Positions 36,289 to 44,609 of a DNA stretch of 64,000 bases are shown here, piece after piece. Source of the stretch: Pseudomonadota bacterium. GTDB lineage: Bacteria > Pseudomonadota > Gammaproteobacteria > Burkholderiales > Burkholderiaceae_E. Under the pieces are notes generated by a model, which saw only the letters and a list, made by a program, of their open reading frames with translations, did no database searches and was not told where the DNA came from. The stretch lies in the NCBI GenBank assembly GCA_023389055.1, contig JAEWFA010000016.1:1-64000 (forward strand). The letters run 5' to 3'. Every line of letters starts with the position of its first letter. The first letter of the stretch is position 1. The position numbers and the translations under genes were made by a program.

Positions 36289-37635
36289 ATGGCCGTGACG
36301 ACGACCGTGAATCCCGCAACCCGCAGCGCGAAGGATGCCGGCACGTACCTGCACGGCGAATACGAAACGATGCCGCGCGAGCGCCTGGTCGAGCTGCAGC
36401 TCGCGCGGCTGCGCGAAACGCTGCAAAACGCCTACGACAACGTTCCGTTGCATCGGATGCGCCTCGAGGCGGCGGGCGTCGACCCGTCCGGCATCGCGTC
36501 GCTCGACGACGTGAGCCGTCTGCCGTTCACCGTGAAGACCGACCTGCGCGACCAGTACCCGTTCGGACTTCTCGCGCGCCCGCTCTCGGAGATCAACCGC
36601 GTGCACGCGTCCTCCGGCACCACCGGCAAGGCGACGGTCGTCGCCTACACGGCGGGCGACCTGTCGAACTGGTCCGACCTCGTCGCGCGTTCCTTCGCCG
36701 CCGCCGGCGTGCGCAAGGGCGACATCGTGCACAACGCCTACGGCTACGGCCTGTTCACCGGAGGCCTGGGCGCGCACTACGGCGCCGAGCGACTGGGTTG
36801 CGCGGTCGTGCCGGTCTCCGGCGGATCCACCGAGCGGCAGGTGCAGTTGCTCGTCGACCTGAAGGCGCGCGTGCTGTGCGCGACGCCGTCGTATGCGCTG
36901 GCCATCGCCGAGGTCGCCGAGAAGATGGGCGTCGATCTCTCGAAGGGGGCGCTGCAGGTCGGCATCTTCGGCGCCGAGCCGTGGAGCGACGCGATGCGCC
37001 ACGAGGTCGAGGCGCGCCTCGGCCTGAAGGCGATCGACATCTACGGGCTGTCCGAGATCATGGGCCCGGGCGTGGCCTGCGAGTGCGAACACCGCAACGG
37101 GCTGCACGGCTGGGAGGACCACTTCCTGTTCGAAGTGATCGACCCCGACAGCGGCAAGCCGCTGCCCGAGGGGGAAGCCGGCGAACTCGTGATCACGACG
37201 CTCACGAAGCAGGCGTTGCCGATGATCCGCTATCGCACGCGCGACATCACGAAACTCAGCACCGCGCCCTGCGAATGCGGCCGCACGCACGTTCGCATCC
37301 TGCGCGTGACCGGGCGCAACGACGACATGCTGATCATCCGCGGCGTGAACGTCTATCCGTCCCAGGTCGAGGCGGTGCTCGTCGGCCTTCCCGACGTCGC
37401 GCCGCATTACCAGCTCGTCGTCGAGCGACAGGGCTCGCTCGACAACGTGTCGATCGACGCCGAGGCGCAGCCCGGCGTGCCGGAGAGCGAATACGCGCGC
37501 ATCGGCAAGCAGATCGGACACCACATCAAGTCGATGATCGGCATTTCCACCGCGGTCTCGGTGAAGAAGCCCGGCGAGATCCCGCGCTCGCAAGGAAAGG
37601 CGGTACGCGTTCGCGACCTCCGGCCGAAAGGGTAG
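36289..37635 (+). CDS. paaK: phenylacetate-CoA ligase (PaaK family)
   Basis: 448 aa; AGGAG precedes the ATG. Adenylate-forming enzyme: the P-loop is ASSGTTGKATVVAYT (about 108-122), A5 motif DIYGLSEIMGPG, then MIRYRTRDITKLS and GRNDDMLIIRGVNVYPSQVE (hinge and C-domain). The C-terminal catalytic Lys is in EIPRSQGKAVRV. It converts phenylacetate, ATP and CoA to phenylacetyl-CoA; the two Cys pairs near CECEHRNG and CECGRTH are typical of the family. Related ligases act on indoleacetate or hydroxylated analogues, so exact substrate is open. Confidence 0.88.
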   Translation: MAVTTTVNPATRSAKDAGTYLHGEYETMPRERLVELQLARLRETLQNAYDNVPLHRMRLEAAGVDPSGIASLDDVSRLPFTVKTDLRDQYPFGLLARPLSEINRVHASSGTTGKATVVAYTAGDLSNWSDLVARSFAAAGVRKGDIVHNAYGYGLFTGGLGAHYGAERLGCAVVPVSGGSTERQVQLLVDLKARVLCATPSYALAIAEVAEKMGVDLSKGALQVGIFGAEPWSDAMRHEVEARLGLKAIDIYGLSEIMGPGVACECEHRNGLHGWEDHFLFEVIDPDSGKPLPEGEAGELVITTLTKQALPMIRYRTRDITKLSTAPCECGRTHVRILRVTGRNDDMLIIRGVNVYPSQVEAVLVGLPDVAPHYQLVVERQGSLDNVSIDAEAQPGVPESEYARIGKQIGHHIKSMIGISTAVSVKKPGEIPRSQGKAVRVRDLRPKG

Positions 37636-37703
37636 GAATCGAGGATACGCGGACGGGCGGGCGCCGGATCGGGCACTCGTCGAAGCTTGAAAAGGAAGTG
37701 GCC

Positions 37704-39152
37704 ATGAACACGAACGCAGCCGCCGTTCTCCTCGAAAACGGCCGAGCGGACGACGTCGCGCTGGTGTGTGACGGAAGCACGCGCAGCTACGAACAATTGC
37801 GCGACTCGGTCGCCCGCGCCGCCGGCGCCTGGCGAGTCCGCGGCCTGAAGCCCGGCGAGCGGGTCGCGGTGCAGCTGCCCGACGGCTTCGCCTGGGTCGA
37901 TGCCTTCCTCGGCTGCATCTGGGCGGGCGGCGTCGCGGTCGGCGTGAATCCGCGGCTGTCGGAGGCCGAATGGACGGCGATGCTCGACGCGGCCGGATTC
38001 CGCTTCGTGCTGGCCGAATCGCGCGCGCCGACACCCGAGCGATACCGCGAAAGCGTCGTCACGCTGGACGAATGGCTGCTCGAGCACGAACGCAGCACGC
38101 CGATCCAGCCGATGCCCTGCGAACCGACGCAACCCGCCGTGTGGGTGCACTCGTCGGGCACGAGCGGAAAGCCGAAAGCGGTCGTGCACGGCCATCGCTT
38201 CGCCCGCGAGATCGAGCGCGTCACCGCCGAAGTCGTCGGCGCCGGCGCGAGCGACCGGTTCTTCGCCAGCTCGAAGATGTTCTTCTCCTACCCGCAGACG
38301 AACGCGCTGTACGCGGGCCTGAAGCTGGGCGCCTCGATCGTTCTCGACCCGGCGTGGCCCACCGCCGCGGGCGTGGCGCAGACCGTCGCACGCACGCAAC
38401 CGACCGTGCTGTGCAGCGTACCGTCGCTGTATCGCAACCTGCTCAAGGAAGGGCTCGCCGCGCAACTGGTGCGCGACGGCGTTCGCCGTTTCGTCTCGGC
38501 GGGCGAAGCGCTGTCGGTCGACCTGCGCGAAGAATGGCGCCGGCAGACCGGCGCGTCGATCATCAACGGCTACGGTGCCTCCGAAACGCTCGTGCTCGTC
38601 ATGACCGATCGCGACGACGGGCGCGGCCTGCGCCCGTCGCCCGGCATCGATGCGCGTCCGCTCGCGGGGAACGGCGCCTCGCCCACGCGACTGTCGTTCG
38701 ACGCTTCGATGATCGCGCTCGGTTACTGGAACCTGCCCGGCGACCAGGCCGAGCATTTCCGTGACGGACGCTTCTGCCCGAGCGATCTTTTCGAGCCGCA
38801 GGCGGACGGCTCCTACCGTTTCGCCGGCCGCGAAGGCTCGCTCGTCAAGGTGCACGGCCGCTGGGTCGACCTGATCGCAATCGAGGAAACGCTCGGCCTG
38901 GTCAGTCCCGACATCCTCGAGGCCGCAGCCGTGCTGGTGCCCGACGGCGACGGGCTCGACGCCGTCGCGGTGTTCTACGTGCCGAAGGACGACGCGAGCG
39001 TGCAGCGCGCGGAAGCGGCGTTGCGCGAGCACACGCAGGCAATGCCGCCGTTCCGGCGTCCGCGATGGTTCCATCCGATCGACGCGCTGCCGCGCACCGC
39101 CACCGGCAAGCTGATCCGGCGCAAGCTGCAGGATCTGCACAAGGTGCAGTGA
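37704..39152 (+). CDS. benzoate-CoA ligase-like acyl-CoA synthetase
   Basis: 482 aa from ATG 37704, preceded by AAAGGAAG. AMP-binding family with P-loop VHSSGTSGKPKAVVHGH (about 149-165), A5 motif INGYGASETLVLV, RFCPSDLF and GSLVKVHGRWVD (hinge), and the C-terminal catalytic Lys in TATGKLIRRKL. The FFSYPQTNALYAGLKLGASIVL segment resembles benzoate-CoA ligases (BadA/BclA). Somewhat shorter than those (about 520-530 aa). It most likely activates benzoate or a close analogue for the reductase pathway; another aryl or alicyclic acid cannot be excluded. Confidence 0.8.
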   Translation: MNTNAAAVLLENGRADDVALVCDGSTRSYEQLRDSVARAAGAWRVRGLKPGERVAVQLPDGFAWVDAFLGCIWAGGVAVGVNPRLSEAEWTAMLDAAGFRFVLAESRAPTPERYRESVVTLDEWLLEHERSTPIQPMPCEPTQPAVWVHSSGTSGKPKAVVHGHRFAREIERVTAEVVGAGASDRFFASSKMFFSYPQTNALYAGLKLGASIVLDPAWPTAAGVAQTVARTQPTVLCSVPSLYRNLLKEGLAAQLVRDGVRRFVSAGEALSVDLREEWRRQTGASIINGYGASETLVLVMTDRDDGRGLRPSPGIDARPLAGNGASPTRLSFDASMIALGYWNLPGDQAEHFRDGRFCPSDLFEPQADGSYRFAGREGSLVKVHGRWVDLIAIEETLGLVSPDILEAAAVLVPDGDGLDAVAVFYVPKDDASVQRAEAALREHTQAMPPFRRPRWFHPIDALPRTATGKLIRRKLQDLHKVQ

Positions 39153-39165
39153 GAGGCCCGTCGAC

Positions 39166-39405
39166 GTGAGGCGCTGGACCGAAGCGGACGGCGTGCACAT
39201 CGATGTGAGAGGCCTGCCGCCTCCACAGCCGATGGTGCAGATCCTCTCGCTCGTGCGTTCGATCGACGACGATCGTGCGGTCATCGTCCATCACGATCGC
39301 GATCCGCAACTGCTCTACCCCGAGCTGGCCGAAATCGGCTGGTCGGCCGTGATCATCGACGGCGAGCCCGGCGAAGTCCGGCTGCGGCTCACGCGCAGCG
39401 CATGA
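39166..39405 (+). CDS. DUF2249 domain protein
   Basis: 79 aa from GTG 39166. Small alpha/beta protein with HIDVRGLPPPQPMVQILSLV and VIVHHDRDPQLLYPELAEIGW, matching DUF2249, a TusA-like fold often found with NnrS-type membrane proteins and hemerythrins in denitrifiers. It lacks an obvious TusA-type catalytic Cys; there is no Cys at all. It overlaps the next gene by 4 nt. Function unknown. Confidence 0.75.
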   Translation: MRRWTEADGVHIDVRGLPPPQPMVQILSLVRSIDDDRAVIVHHDRDPQLLYPELAEIGWSAVIIDGEPGEVRLRLTRSA

Positions 39406-40736
39406 AGACCGACGCCGCGCGTCCGAAGCTGGCCGCCGGATTCCTCGCCGGCGCGACGAGCCGACTGTTGCCCGCGTCGATTCCGCTGCGCTACTTCGGC
39501 GCCGCCGCGGTCTTCCATCTCGCCGCGTGGCTCGCATTGGCGGCGGGCGCGACGGGCGCCCCGCGCTTCGTCGGCGGTCTCGGCTGGCCGCTCGCGGCGC
39601 TGCACCTGGTCACGCTGGGCGTGCTCGCGATGACGGCGATCGGCGCCAGCCTGCAATTGATGCCGGTAGCCACGCGCCAGCCGGTGCATTCCACGCGGCT
39701 TCCCGCTGCAATCTGGTGGTTCTACACCGCGGGCGTGGCCGCGACGACGATCGGCATGGGGACGAGCCAGCCGGCCCTGCTCGGCGCCGGCGCGGTTGCC
39801 GTGGTGCTCGGCCTTCTCGGCTACGGCGGTCTCACGGCGCGCAACTTCATCGGCGCGCGCGGCATGGCGGGAATCGTCGCGCACGGCTGGATCGCCGTCG
39901 CATCGCTCGTCGTCGTGGTGGTCAGCGCGCTCTCGCTGGCGTTCGCCTACCTCGGCTGGCCCGTCCTCGAGCGCCCGGTCGCACTCGCGCTGCACGTGCC
40001 GTTCGCGTCGTACGGGTTCATGGGGATGCTCGCGCTGGGGCTCGCGTACGTGCTCGTGCCGATGTTCGCGCTCTCGCCGGCGCCCGACGAGACGCAGGTG
40101 CGTGTCTCGGGCGGACTGGCGGCGCTCGCGCTCGCACTCGCCGGGGCCGCCGCGTTCTCCGCGCCCTGGGCGCCGGGGTTGCGCATCGCGGCGCTCGTCG
40201 CGGCAGGCGCCGCGGTCACGCTGCATCTGAAGCTGGTACTGCGCGCGCTGCGCACCGGCATGCGCCGCGAATTGGGCCGCTCGTTCCGCCTGATTCGCAT
40301 CGCCTGGACCCTGCTCGCGGCGAGCCTCGTTCTCGCGTTGGCGATGATCGTCACGCCGGACGCACCGCTGCTTGCAACGCTGTTCGGCATCGTCCTCGTA
40401 CCCGGCTGGCTCCTCACGCTCGTGCTCGGGATGATGCAGCGCATCGTCCCTTTCCTCGCGTCGATGCACAAGGCGCCGGGTACCAAGCTGCCGCGAACGC
40501 CGTCGTCGCTCACCGCCGATCGTCCGCTCGCCGTTCATTACGCGTGCCATCTGGGCGCGCTCGCGCTGCTGGCGCTGGGAGCGATCCTCGACTCCGCGTG
40601 GATCGTCCTGGCCGCCTCGCTCGTCGGCGCCGCAGGCGCCATCGCATTCCTCGCATTCTTCGTCATTCTGGTGAAGCGAATGCGCACCCCTCCTGCGCCT
40701 CGCGCCGTCGCCCGGCCGACCTCGCCCGTTGCTTGA
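39402..40736 (+). CDS. polytopic membrane protein, NnrS / heme-copper oxidase subunit I-like
   Basis: 444 aa with about 12 predicted membrane helices. Histidines recur at helix positions (VFHLAAW, ALHLVTLGVLAMTAIGASLQLMPV, VAHGWIAVASL, ALHVPFASYGFMGML, HLKLVLRAL, VHYACHLGAL), as in the NnrS and cytochrome-oxidase-I-like membrane proteins of denitrification loci. The start overlaps the DUF2249 stop; the stop codon lies inside the FNR-type box of the next gene. A heme-binding role in NO tolerance is inference from family and neighbours. Confidence 0.65.
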   Translation: MKTDAARPKLAAGFLAGATSRLLPASIPLRYFGAAAVFHLAAWLALAAGATGAPRFVGGLGWPLAALHLVTLGVLAMTAIGASLQLMPVATRQPVHSTRLPAAIWWFYTAGVAATTIGMGTSQPALLGAGAVAVVLGLLGYGGLTARNFIGARGMAGIVAHGWIAVASLVVVVVSALSLAFAYLGWPVLERPVALALHVPFASYGFMGMLALGLAYVLVPMFALSPAPDETQVRVSGGLAALALALAGAAAFSAPWAPGLRIAALVAAGAAVTLHLKLVLRALRTGMRRELGRSFRLIRIAWTLLAASLVLALAMIVTPDAPLLATLFGIVLVPGWLLTLVLGMMQRIVPFLASMHKAPGTKLPRTPSSLTADRPLAVHYACHLGALALLALGAILDSAWIVLAASLVGAAGAIAFLAFFVILVKRMRTPPAPRAVARPTSPVA

Positions 40737-40774
40737 CGCGTATCAATGGCCCCGACCCGGCGCGCGCCTATTCT
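40733..40774 (+). promoter_or_regulatory. class II FNR/DNR-type promoter of the hemerythrin gene
   Basis: TTGAC-GCGT-ATCAA (40733-40746) fits the FNR/DNR consensus. After exactly 22 nt comes TATTCT (40769-40774), a -10 hexamer. The box centre is therefore about 41.5 bp from the expected start near 40781, the class II geometry. The box contains the stop codon of the preceding gene. Confidence 0.65.
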
Positions 40775-40803
40775 GGTAGCGCGATGCAGATTTCGGAGCC
40801 GTC

Positions 40804-41298
40804 ATGAATTTCCAGGGCCAGGTCGCTCACGCGCTGGACGACGAACACCGCACGAACCTCGATCTGCTCGGCAAGGTCGAGCAGGCATTCGCCCGGGCGC
40901 CGCGCAGCGGCGCCAGCGGCAACCCCGATCTCGCGCGCCTCGCCGGACAGTTCGCCCGCCACCTCGAGCAGGACGTCGGACGCCACTTCGACTTCGAGGA
41001 GAACGAATTGTTCAGCCGGCTCGCCGACGCCGGCGAAGGCGACATCGCGGAATTGCTCGCCGAGGAACACCAGGCGATCCGCGAAGCGGCCGAAACGCTG
41101 CTGCCGCTGGCGCACGCCGCTGCCGCCGGCACGCTCGACGACGCGGGATGGACGCAACTGAAGGTCGGCGTCGCAGAGATGGTCGAGCGCCAGGTCGCGC
41201 ACATCCAGAAGGAGACGATGGCGCTGCTGCCGGTGCTCGAAGACCTGCTCGACGAGGAAACCGACCGCGAACTCGCCTTCGCTTACGCCACCGCCTGA
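40804..41298 (+). CDS. hemerythrin-like (HHE) domain protein
   Basis: 164 aa; GGAG lies just upstream of the ATG. Four-helix HHE pattern: DDEHRTNLDLL, HLEQDVGRHFDFEENELF, EEHQAIREAAETL and ERQVAHIQKETMALLP, which supply His and Glu ligands for a di-iron site. Such proteins bind O2 or NO, or deliver iron during Fe-S repair. It has its own FNR-type promoter and heads the downstream genes. Confidence 0.84.
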   Translation: MNFQGQVAHALDDEHRTNLDLLGKVEQAFARAPRSGASGNPDLARLAGQFARHLEQDVGRHFDFEENELFSRLADAGEGDIAELLAEEHQAIREAAETLLPLAHAAAAGTLDDAGWTQLKVGVAEMVERQVAHIQKETMALLPVLEDLLDEETDRELAFAYATA

Positions 41299-41365
41299 AC
41301 CCGCGCACCGGCGCGGCCGCGCCGGCGTGCCTTTCGCTTCTCGCAGTCCCATGGCAGGCAAACCG

Positions 41366-42382
41366 ATGCACGCTTCCTACTCGCTTCGCGCCGACATTCG
41401 CCCGCTGACCCCCGGTGACCTCGAAGAGGTCGTCGCCATCGACGCGACCGTCGAGGGTCACTCGCGGCGCCCGTATTTCGAGCGCCGCCTTCAATCGGCT
41501 CGGCGTGAACCCGGGCTGCACGCGCAGTTCGCCGCGATCGACGCCAAGGGACTCGCCGGCTACGTACTGGCGCGCGTGCTCGAAGGCGAGTACGGCCGCA
41601 GCGAGCCCGACCTGCGCCTCGAGGCCGTCGGCGTGCGCGCCGACGTCCAGGGCCAGGGCATCGGGCGAGACCTCTTCGCGGCGCTCTCGGAATGGGCAAA
41701 ACGCCACGGCATCGCAAGCCTGCGCACGCAGGCGCGCTGGAACGACCTTCCGATGCTGCGCTGGATGAACGCGATGGGCTTCGAGCGCGCCCCCGAGCTG
41801 GTGCTCGACTGTGCGGTCGGCGGCGGAGCCTATGCGCCCGAGCGCGACGATCCGGTGCTGGCCGACGCCGCTGCCGCTCCGCCCGCCGAGGTGAATTTCG
41901 GCGGCCAGGCGTCGAACGATTTCGAGCGGCTGGCGCGCGACACCGCCGACGTACGCGCAATGAACGCCGGCGAGTTGCGCGACATCGTGCGCATCGATCG
42001 CGCGATCACCGGGCGCAACCGCGAGGAGTACATGGCGCACAAGTTCGGCGAGACGACCGCCGACTCGGCGATCCGCGTCTCGCTCACCGCGCGCATCGAC
42101 GACGACCTCGTCATCGGGTTCCTGATGGCCCGCGTCGACCTGGGCGACTACGGACGCACCGAGCCGGTCGCCGTCATCGACACGATCGGCGTCGACCCGG
42201 CGTATTCGGGGCGCGGCGTGGGCCGCGCGCTGCTGTCGCAACTGTTCGTCAATCTCGGCGCGCTGCGCGTCGAGCAGGTCGAAACCACCGTCGCGCCCGA
42301 GGATCTCGGGCTGCTCGGTTTCCTCTACGACACAGGGTTCGTTCCGTCGCAACGCATCGCATTCGTGCGACGCTTCGACTGA
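41366..42382 (+). CDS. tandem-domain GNAT acetyltransferase
   Basis: 338 aa from ATG 41366 (GGCAGG ahead of it); ATG 41351 and GTG 41327 are possible earlier starts. Two GNAT domains: about 1-150 (DIRPLTPGDLEEVVAIDATVEG, acetyl-CoA loop VQGQGIGRDLF) and about 190-338 (DVRAMNAGELRDIVRIDRAITG, loop YSGRGVGRALL). Both loops keep the Q/RxxGxG pattern, so both may be active. The IDxxxxG starts match the single-domain GNAT at 30323. Substrate unknown. Confidence 0.8.
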   Translation: MHASYSLRADIRPLTPGDLEEVVAIDATVEGHSRRPYFERRLQSARREPGLHAQFAAIDAKGLAGYVLARVLEGEYGRSEPDLRLEAVGVRADVQGQGIGRDLFAALSEWAKRHGIASLRTQARWNDLPMLRWMNAMGFERAPELVLDCAVGGGAYAPERDDPVLADAAAAPPAEVNFGGQASNDFERLARDTADVRAMNAGELRDIVRIDRAITGRNREEYMAHKFGETTADSAIRVSLTARIDDDLVIGFLMARVDLGDYGRTEPVAVIDTIGVDPAYSGRGVGRALLSQLFVNLGALRVEQVETTVAPEDLGLLGFLYDTGFVPSQRIAFVRRFD

Positions 42383-42420
42383 GGAACCCGGGCCACGAGC
42401 CCTTCGGAGGAAAAGCGCCG

Positions 42421-42738
42421 ATGCCTTCCATGCCCGACGATGACGCCATTCGCGAGGCGCTGCGCCAGGTCGACGACCCCGAGGCGGGGATGAACATCGT
42501 CGATCTCGGCCTCGTCTACAACATCGCCGTCGGCGAACAAGCGGTCTTCATCGACATCACGATGACGACGGCAGCCTGTCCGATGGCCGACATGATCATG
42601 GACGACGTGCGCCGGGTCGTGCGGGCGATCGTCCCGGAAGGCACCGCGGTGGAAATCGAGCTCGTCTGGGACCCGCCCTGGACGCCCGACAAGATGACCG
42701 GCTTCGCCCGCGATCACTTCGGCTGGTCGCCGCGTTGA
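42421..42738 (+). CDS. MIP18/DUF59-family metal-sulfur cluster assembly factor
   Basis: 105 aa; GGAGGA precedes the ATG. EALRQVDDPEAGMNIVDLGLVYNI and the conserved Cys in MTTAACPMADMI, ending VWDPPWTPDKM, define the SufT/PaaD-type DUF59 family involved in Fe-S maturation. Placed beside an HHE protein, it may serve cluster insertion or repair for the Fe-S enzymes of this locus; that link is inference. Confidence 0.86.
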   Translation: MPSMPDDDAIREALRQVDDPEAGMNIVDLGLVYNIAVGEQAVFIDITMTTAACPMADMIMDDVRRVVRAIVPEGTAVEIELVWDPPWTPDKMTGFARDHFGWSPR

Positions 42739-42739
42739 G

Positions 42740-43888
42740 GTGACGCATCCCGCCGACGTCGCGGCGTCGCGCGCGGGCCTGCCGCCCGCGTGGCGCGTGC
42801 CGCTGCTGATGCTCGGCTTCATCGGCCTGCTGTTCGGCACGGGTGCGGGTCTCGTTCGCCTGGGCTGGCCGATGCCGGACGCCGTAGCGGGCGTTGCGGC
42901 ACTGCACGGCCCGCTGATGATCGGCGGCTTCTTCGGCGTCGTCATCGCGCTGGAGCGCGCCGTCGCCATCGGTCGCTACTGGGCCTATACCGGCCCGCTG
43001 CTCGCCGGCGCCGGCGCACTGCTCACCGCGCTGGGCGGCACCGTCGTGCCGGCAATGCCGTGGGCGGCCCTGCTCTTCCTGGGCGGAGGGCTCGTCTTCC
43101 TTGCCGCCTCGCTCGACGTACTGCGCCGCCAGCGGGCGCTCTTCACGCTGACGCTTGCGCTGGGCGCCGCCTGCTGGCCGGCAGGAACCATCCTGTGGCT
43201 CGCCGGCCAGCCGATCGCCGCCGCGGTGCCGTGGTGGCTCGCCTTCCTCGTGCTCACGATCGCCGGCGAGCGGCTCGAACTGTCGCGCTTCCTGCCGCCG
43301 TCGCCCGGGGCGAAGGCGGCTTTCGGCGCGATCCTCGTCGCCGCCATCGTCGGGCTCGCCGGCTCGGGCTGGCCGTCGGGCGCCATGCTGTTCGCCGCCG
43401 CGCTGCTCACCCTGTCGGGGTGGCTGCTGCGCCAGGACATCGCGCGCCGCACCGTGCGCAGCCGCGGGCTCACGCGTTTCATCGCCGTATGCCTGCTCGC
43501 CGGTTACGCGTGGCTCGCCATCGGCTCGCTCGTCGCGCTGCTTGCCGGTGGGTTCGTACCCGGTGCGAGCAGCTACGACGCCGCGCTACATGCACTGACG
43601 CTCGGCTTCGTCTTCTCGATGGTGTTCGGCCACGCGGCGATCATCCTGCCGGCGGTGCTGCGCGTCACGCTTCCGTACCACACGTCGTTCTACCTGCCGC
43701 TCGTGCTGCTGCACGCGTCGCTGGCCATTCGGCTGATCGGCGATGCCGGTGCCGGCTACGGCTGGACGAAGGCGGGCGGCCTGCTCAATGCGGTCGCTCT
43801 CGCCGTGTTCATCGCCACGATGCTCGGCGCGGTCGTGCGTGGACGGCGCGCTCGCGCGCACGCGTCGCCCGGCCCTGCGCGCGCCTGA
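42740..43888 (+). CDS. polytopic membrane protein, NnrS-like
   Basis: 382 aa from GTG 42740, one base after the DUF59 stop. About ten to twelve membrane helices. The motifs ALHGPLMIGGFFGVVIALERAVA and ALHALTLGFVFSMVFGHAAIILP, with YHTSFYLPLVLLHASL, resemble NnrS, a heme- and copper-containing membrane protein tied to NO tolerance. Second such protein in the module. Confident about topology, less so about function. Confidence 0.65.
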   Translation: MTHPADVAASRAGLPPAWRVPLLMLGFIGLLFGTGAGLVRLGWPMPDAVAGVAALHGPLMIGGFFGVVIALERAVAIGRYWAYTGPLLAGAGALLTALGGTVVPAMPWAALLFLGGGLVFLAASLDVLRRQRALFTLTLALGAACWPAGTILWLAGQPIAAAVPWWLAFLVLTIAGERLELSRFLPPSPGAKAAFGAILVAAIVGLAGSGWPSGAMLFAAALLTLSGWLLRQDIARRTVRSRGLTRFIAVCLLAGYAWLAIGSLVALLAGGFVPGASSYDAALHALTLGFVFSMVFGHAAIILPAVLRVTLPYHTSFYLPLVLLHASLAIRLIGDAGAGYGWTKAGGLLNAVALAVFIATMLGAVVRGRRARAHASPGPARA

Positions 43889-43905
43889 GCGCGGCGCGCG
43901 AACCG

Positions 43906-44535
43906 ATGGCCACGGCCACCGAGTATCTGCGCTTCGTCGTCACGCTGGTCGCCGTCGTCGACCCGTTCCTCGCGGTGCCGTTCTTCATCGCGTTCACGGC
44001 GTCGATGCGCGAGCCGGCGCGCAGGACGCTGGCGCGCGCCGTCGCGATCACGGTCTTTCTGGTGCTGGTGTTGGCTGCATTCATCGGCCAGGCGCTGCTC
44101 GCGCTGATTGGCGCGAGCCTGCCGTCGTTCCGGGTCGGCGGCGGCCTGGTGCTGTTGCTGATGGCGCTGGCGATGCTCAACGCGCAGGTCGGCGCGGTGC
44201 GGCACACGGCGGCCGAAACGGAGGAACTCGAATCGGGCGACGTCAGCGGAGTGGTGCCCCTGGCGGTGCCTTTGCTGGCCGGACCGGGGGCCATCAGCAC
44301 GACGATCATCGCCGCCGAGAGCGGCGGCATCGTTCACCGTCTGGCGATCGTCGCCGGCATCATGATCGTGGCGGCGCTCGCGTGGCTCGTGTTGTCGCGC
44401 GCGCAACGGATCGCCGCACGCATGAGCCTCACCGCGATGAACGTCGCGACGCGCATCCTCGGCCTGTTGCTGGCAGCAATGGCCGTACAGACGATGGCGG
44501 AGGGGTTGAGGGAACTGTTTCCCGGATTGCAGTGA
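43906..44535 (+). CDS. MarC family integral membrane protein
   Basis: 209 aa from ATG 43906. MarC/UPF0056 pattern: LVAVVDPFLAVPFFIAFT, then GPGAISTTII and a C-terminal helix pair ending RILGLLLAAMAVQTMAEGL. Six membrane helices expected. Function not established for the family. The stop codon is the TGA of a GTGAAGG unit. Confidence 0.87.
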   Translation: MATATEYLRFVVTLVAVVDPFLAVPFFIAFTASMREPARRTLARAVAITVFLVLVLAAFIGQALLALIGASLPSFRVGGGLVLLLMALAMLNAQVGAVRHTAAETEELESGDVSGVVPLAVPLLAGPGAISTTIIAAESGGIVHRLAIVAGIMIVAALAWLVLSRAQRIAARMSLTAMNVATRILGLLLAAMAVQTMAEGLRELFPGLQ

Positions 44536-44604
44536 AGGGGGAAGGGTGAAGGGCAACAGCCCCGACTACAAGAGTCGAGTCATTTGTGCCCTTCACCCTT
44601 CACC
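44532..44604. repeat. inverted GTGAAGG heptamer arms between marC and ferredoxin gene; possible bidirectional terminator
   Basis: Left arm 44532-44553 carries GTGAAGG and GGTGAAGGG units; right arm 44588-44604 carries two CCTTCAC units. A 34-nt spacer separates them. Same design as at 17288-17383. It lies between convergent stops, so it could end both the marC and bcr-fdx transcripts. Confidence 0.72.
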
Positions 44605-44609
44605 TTTTC

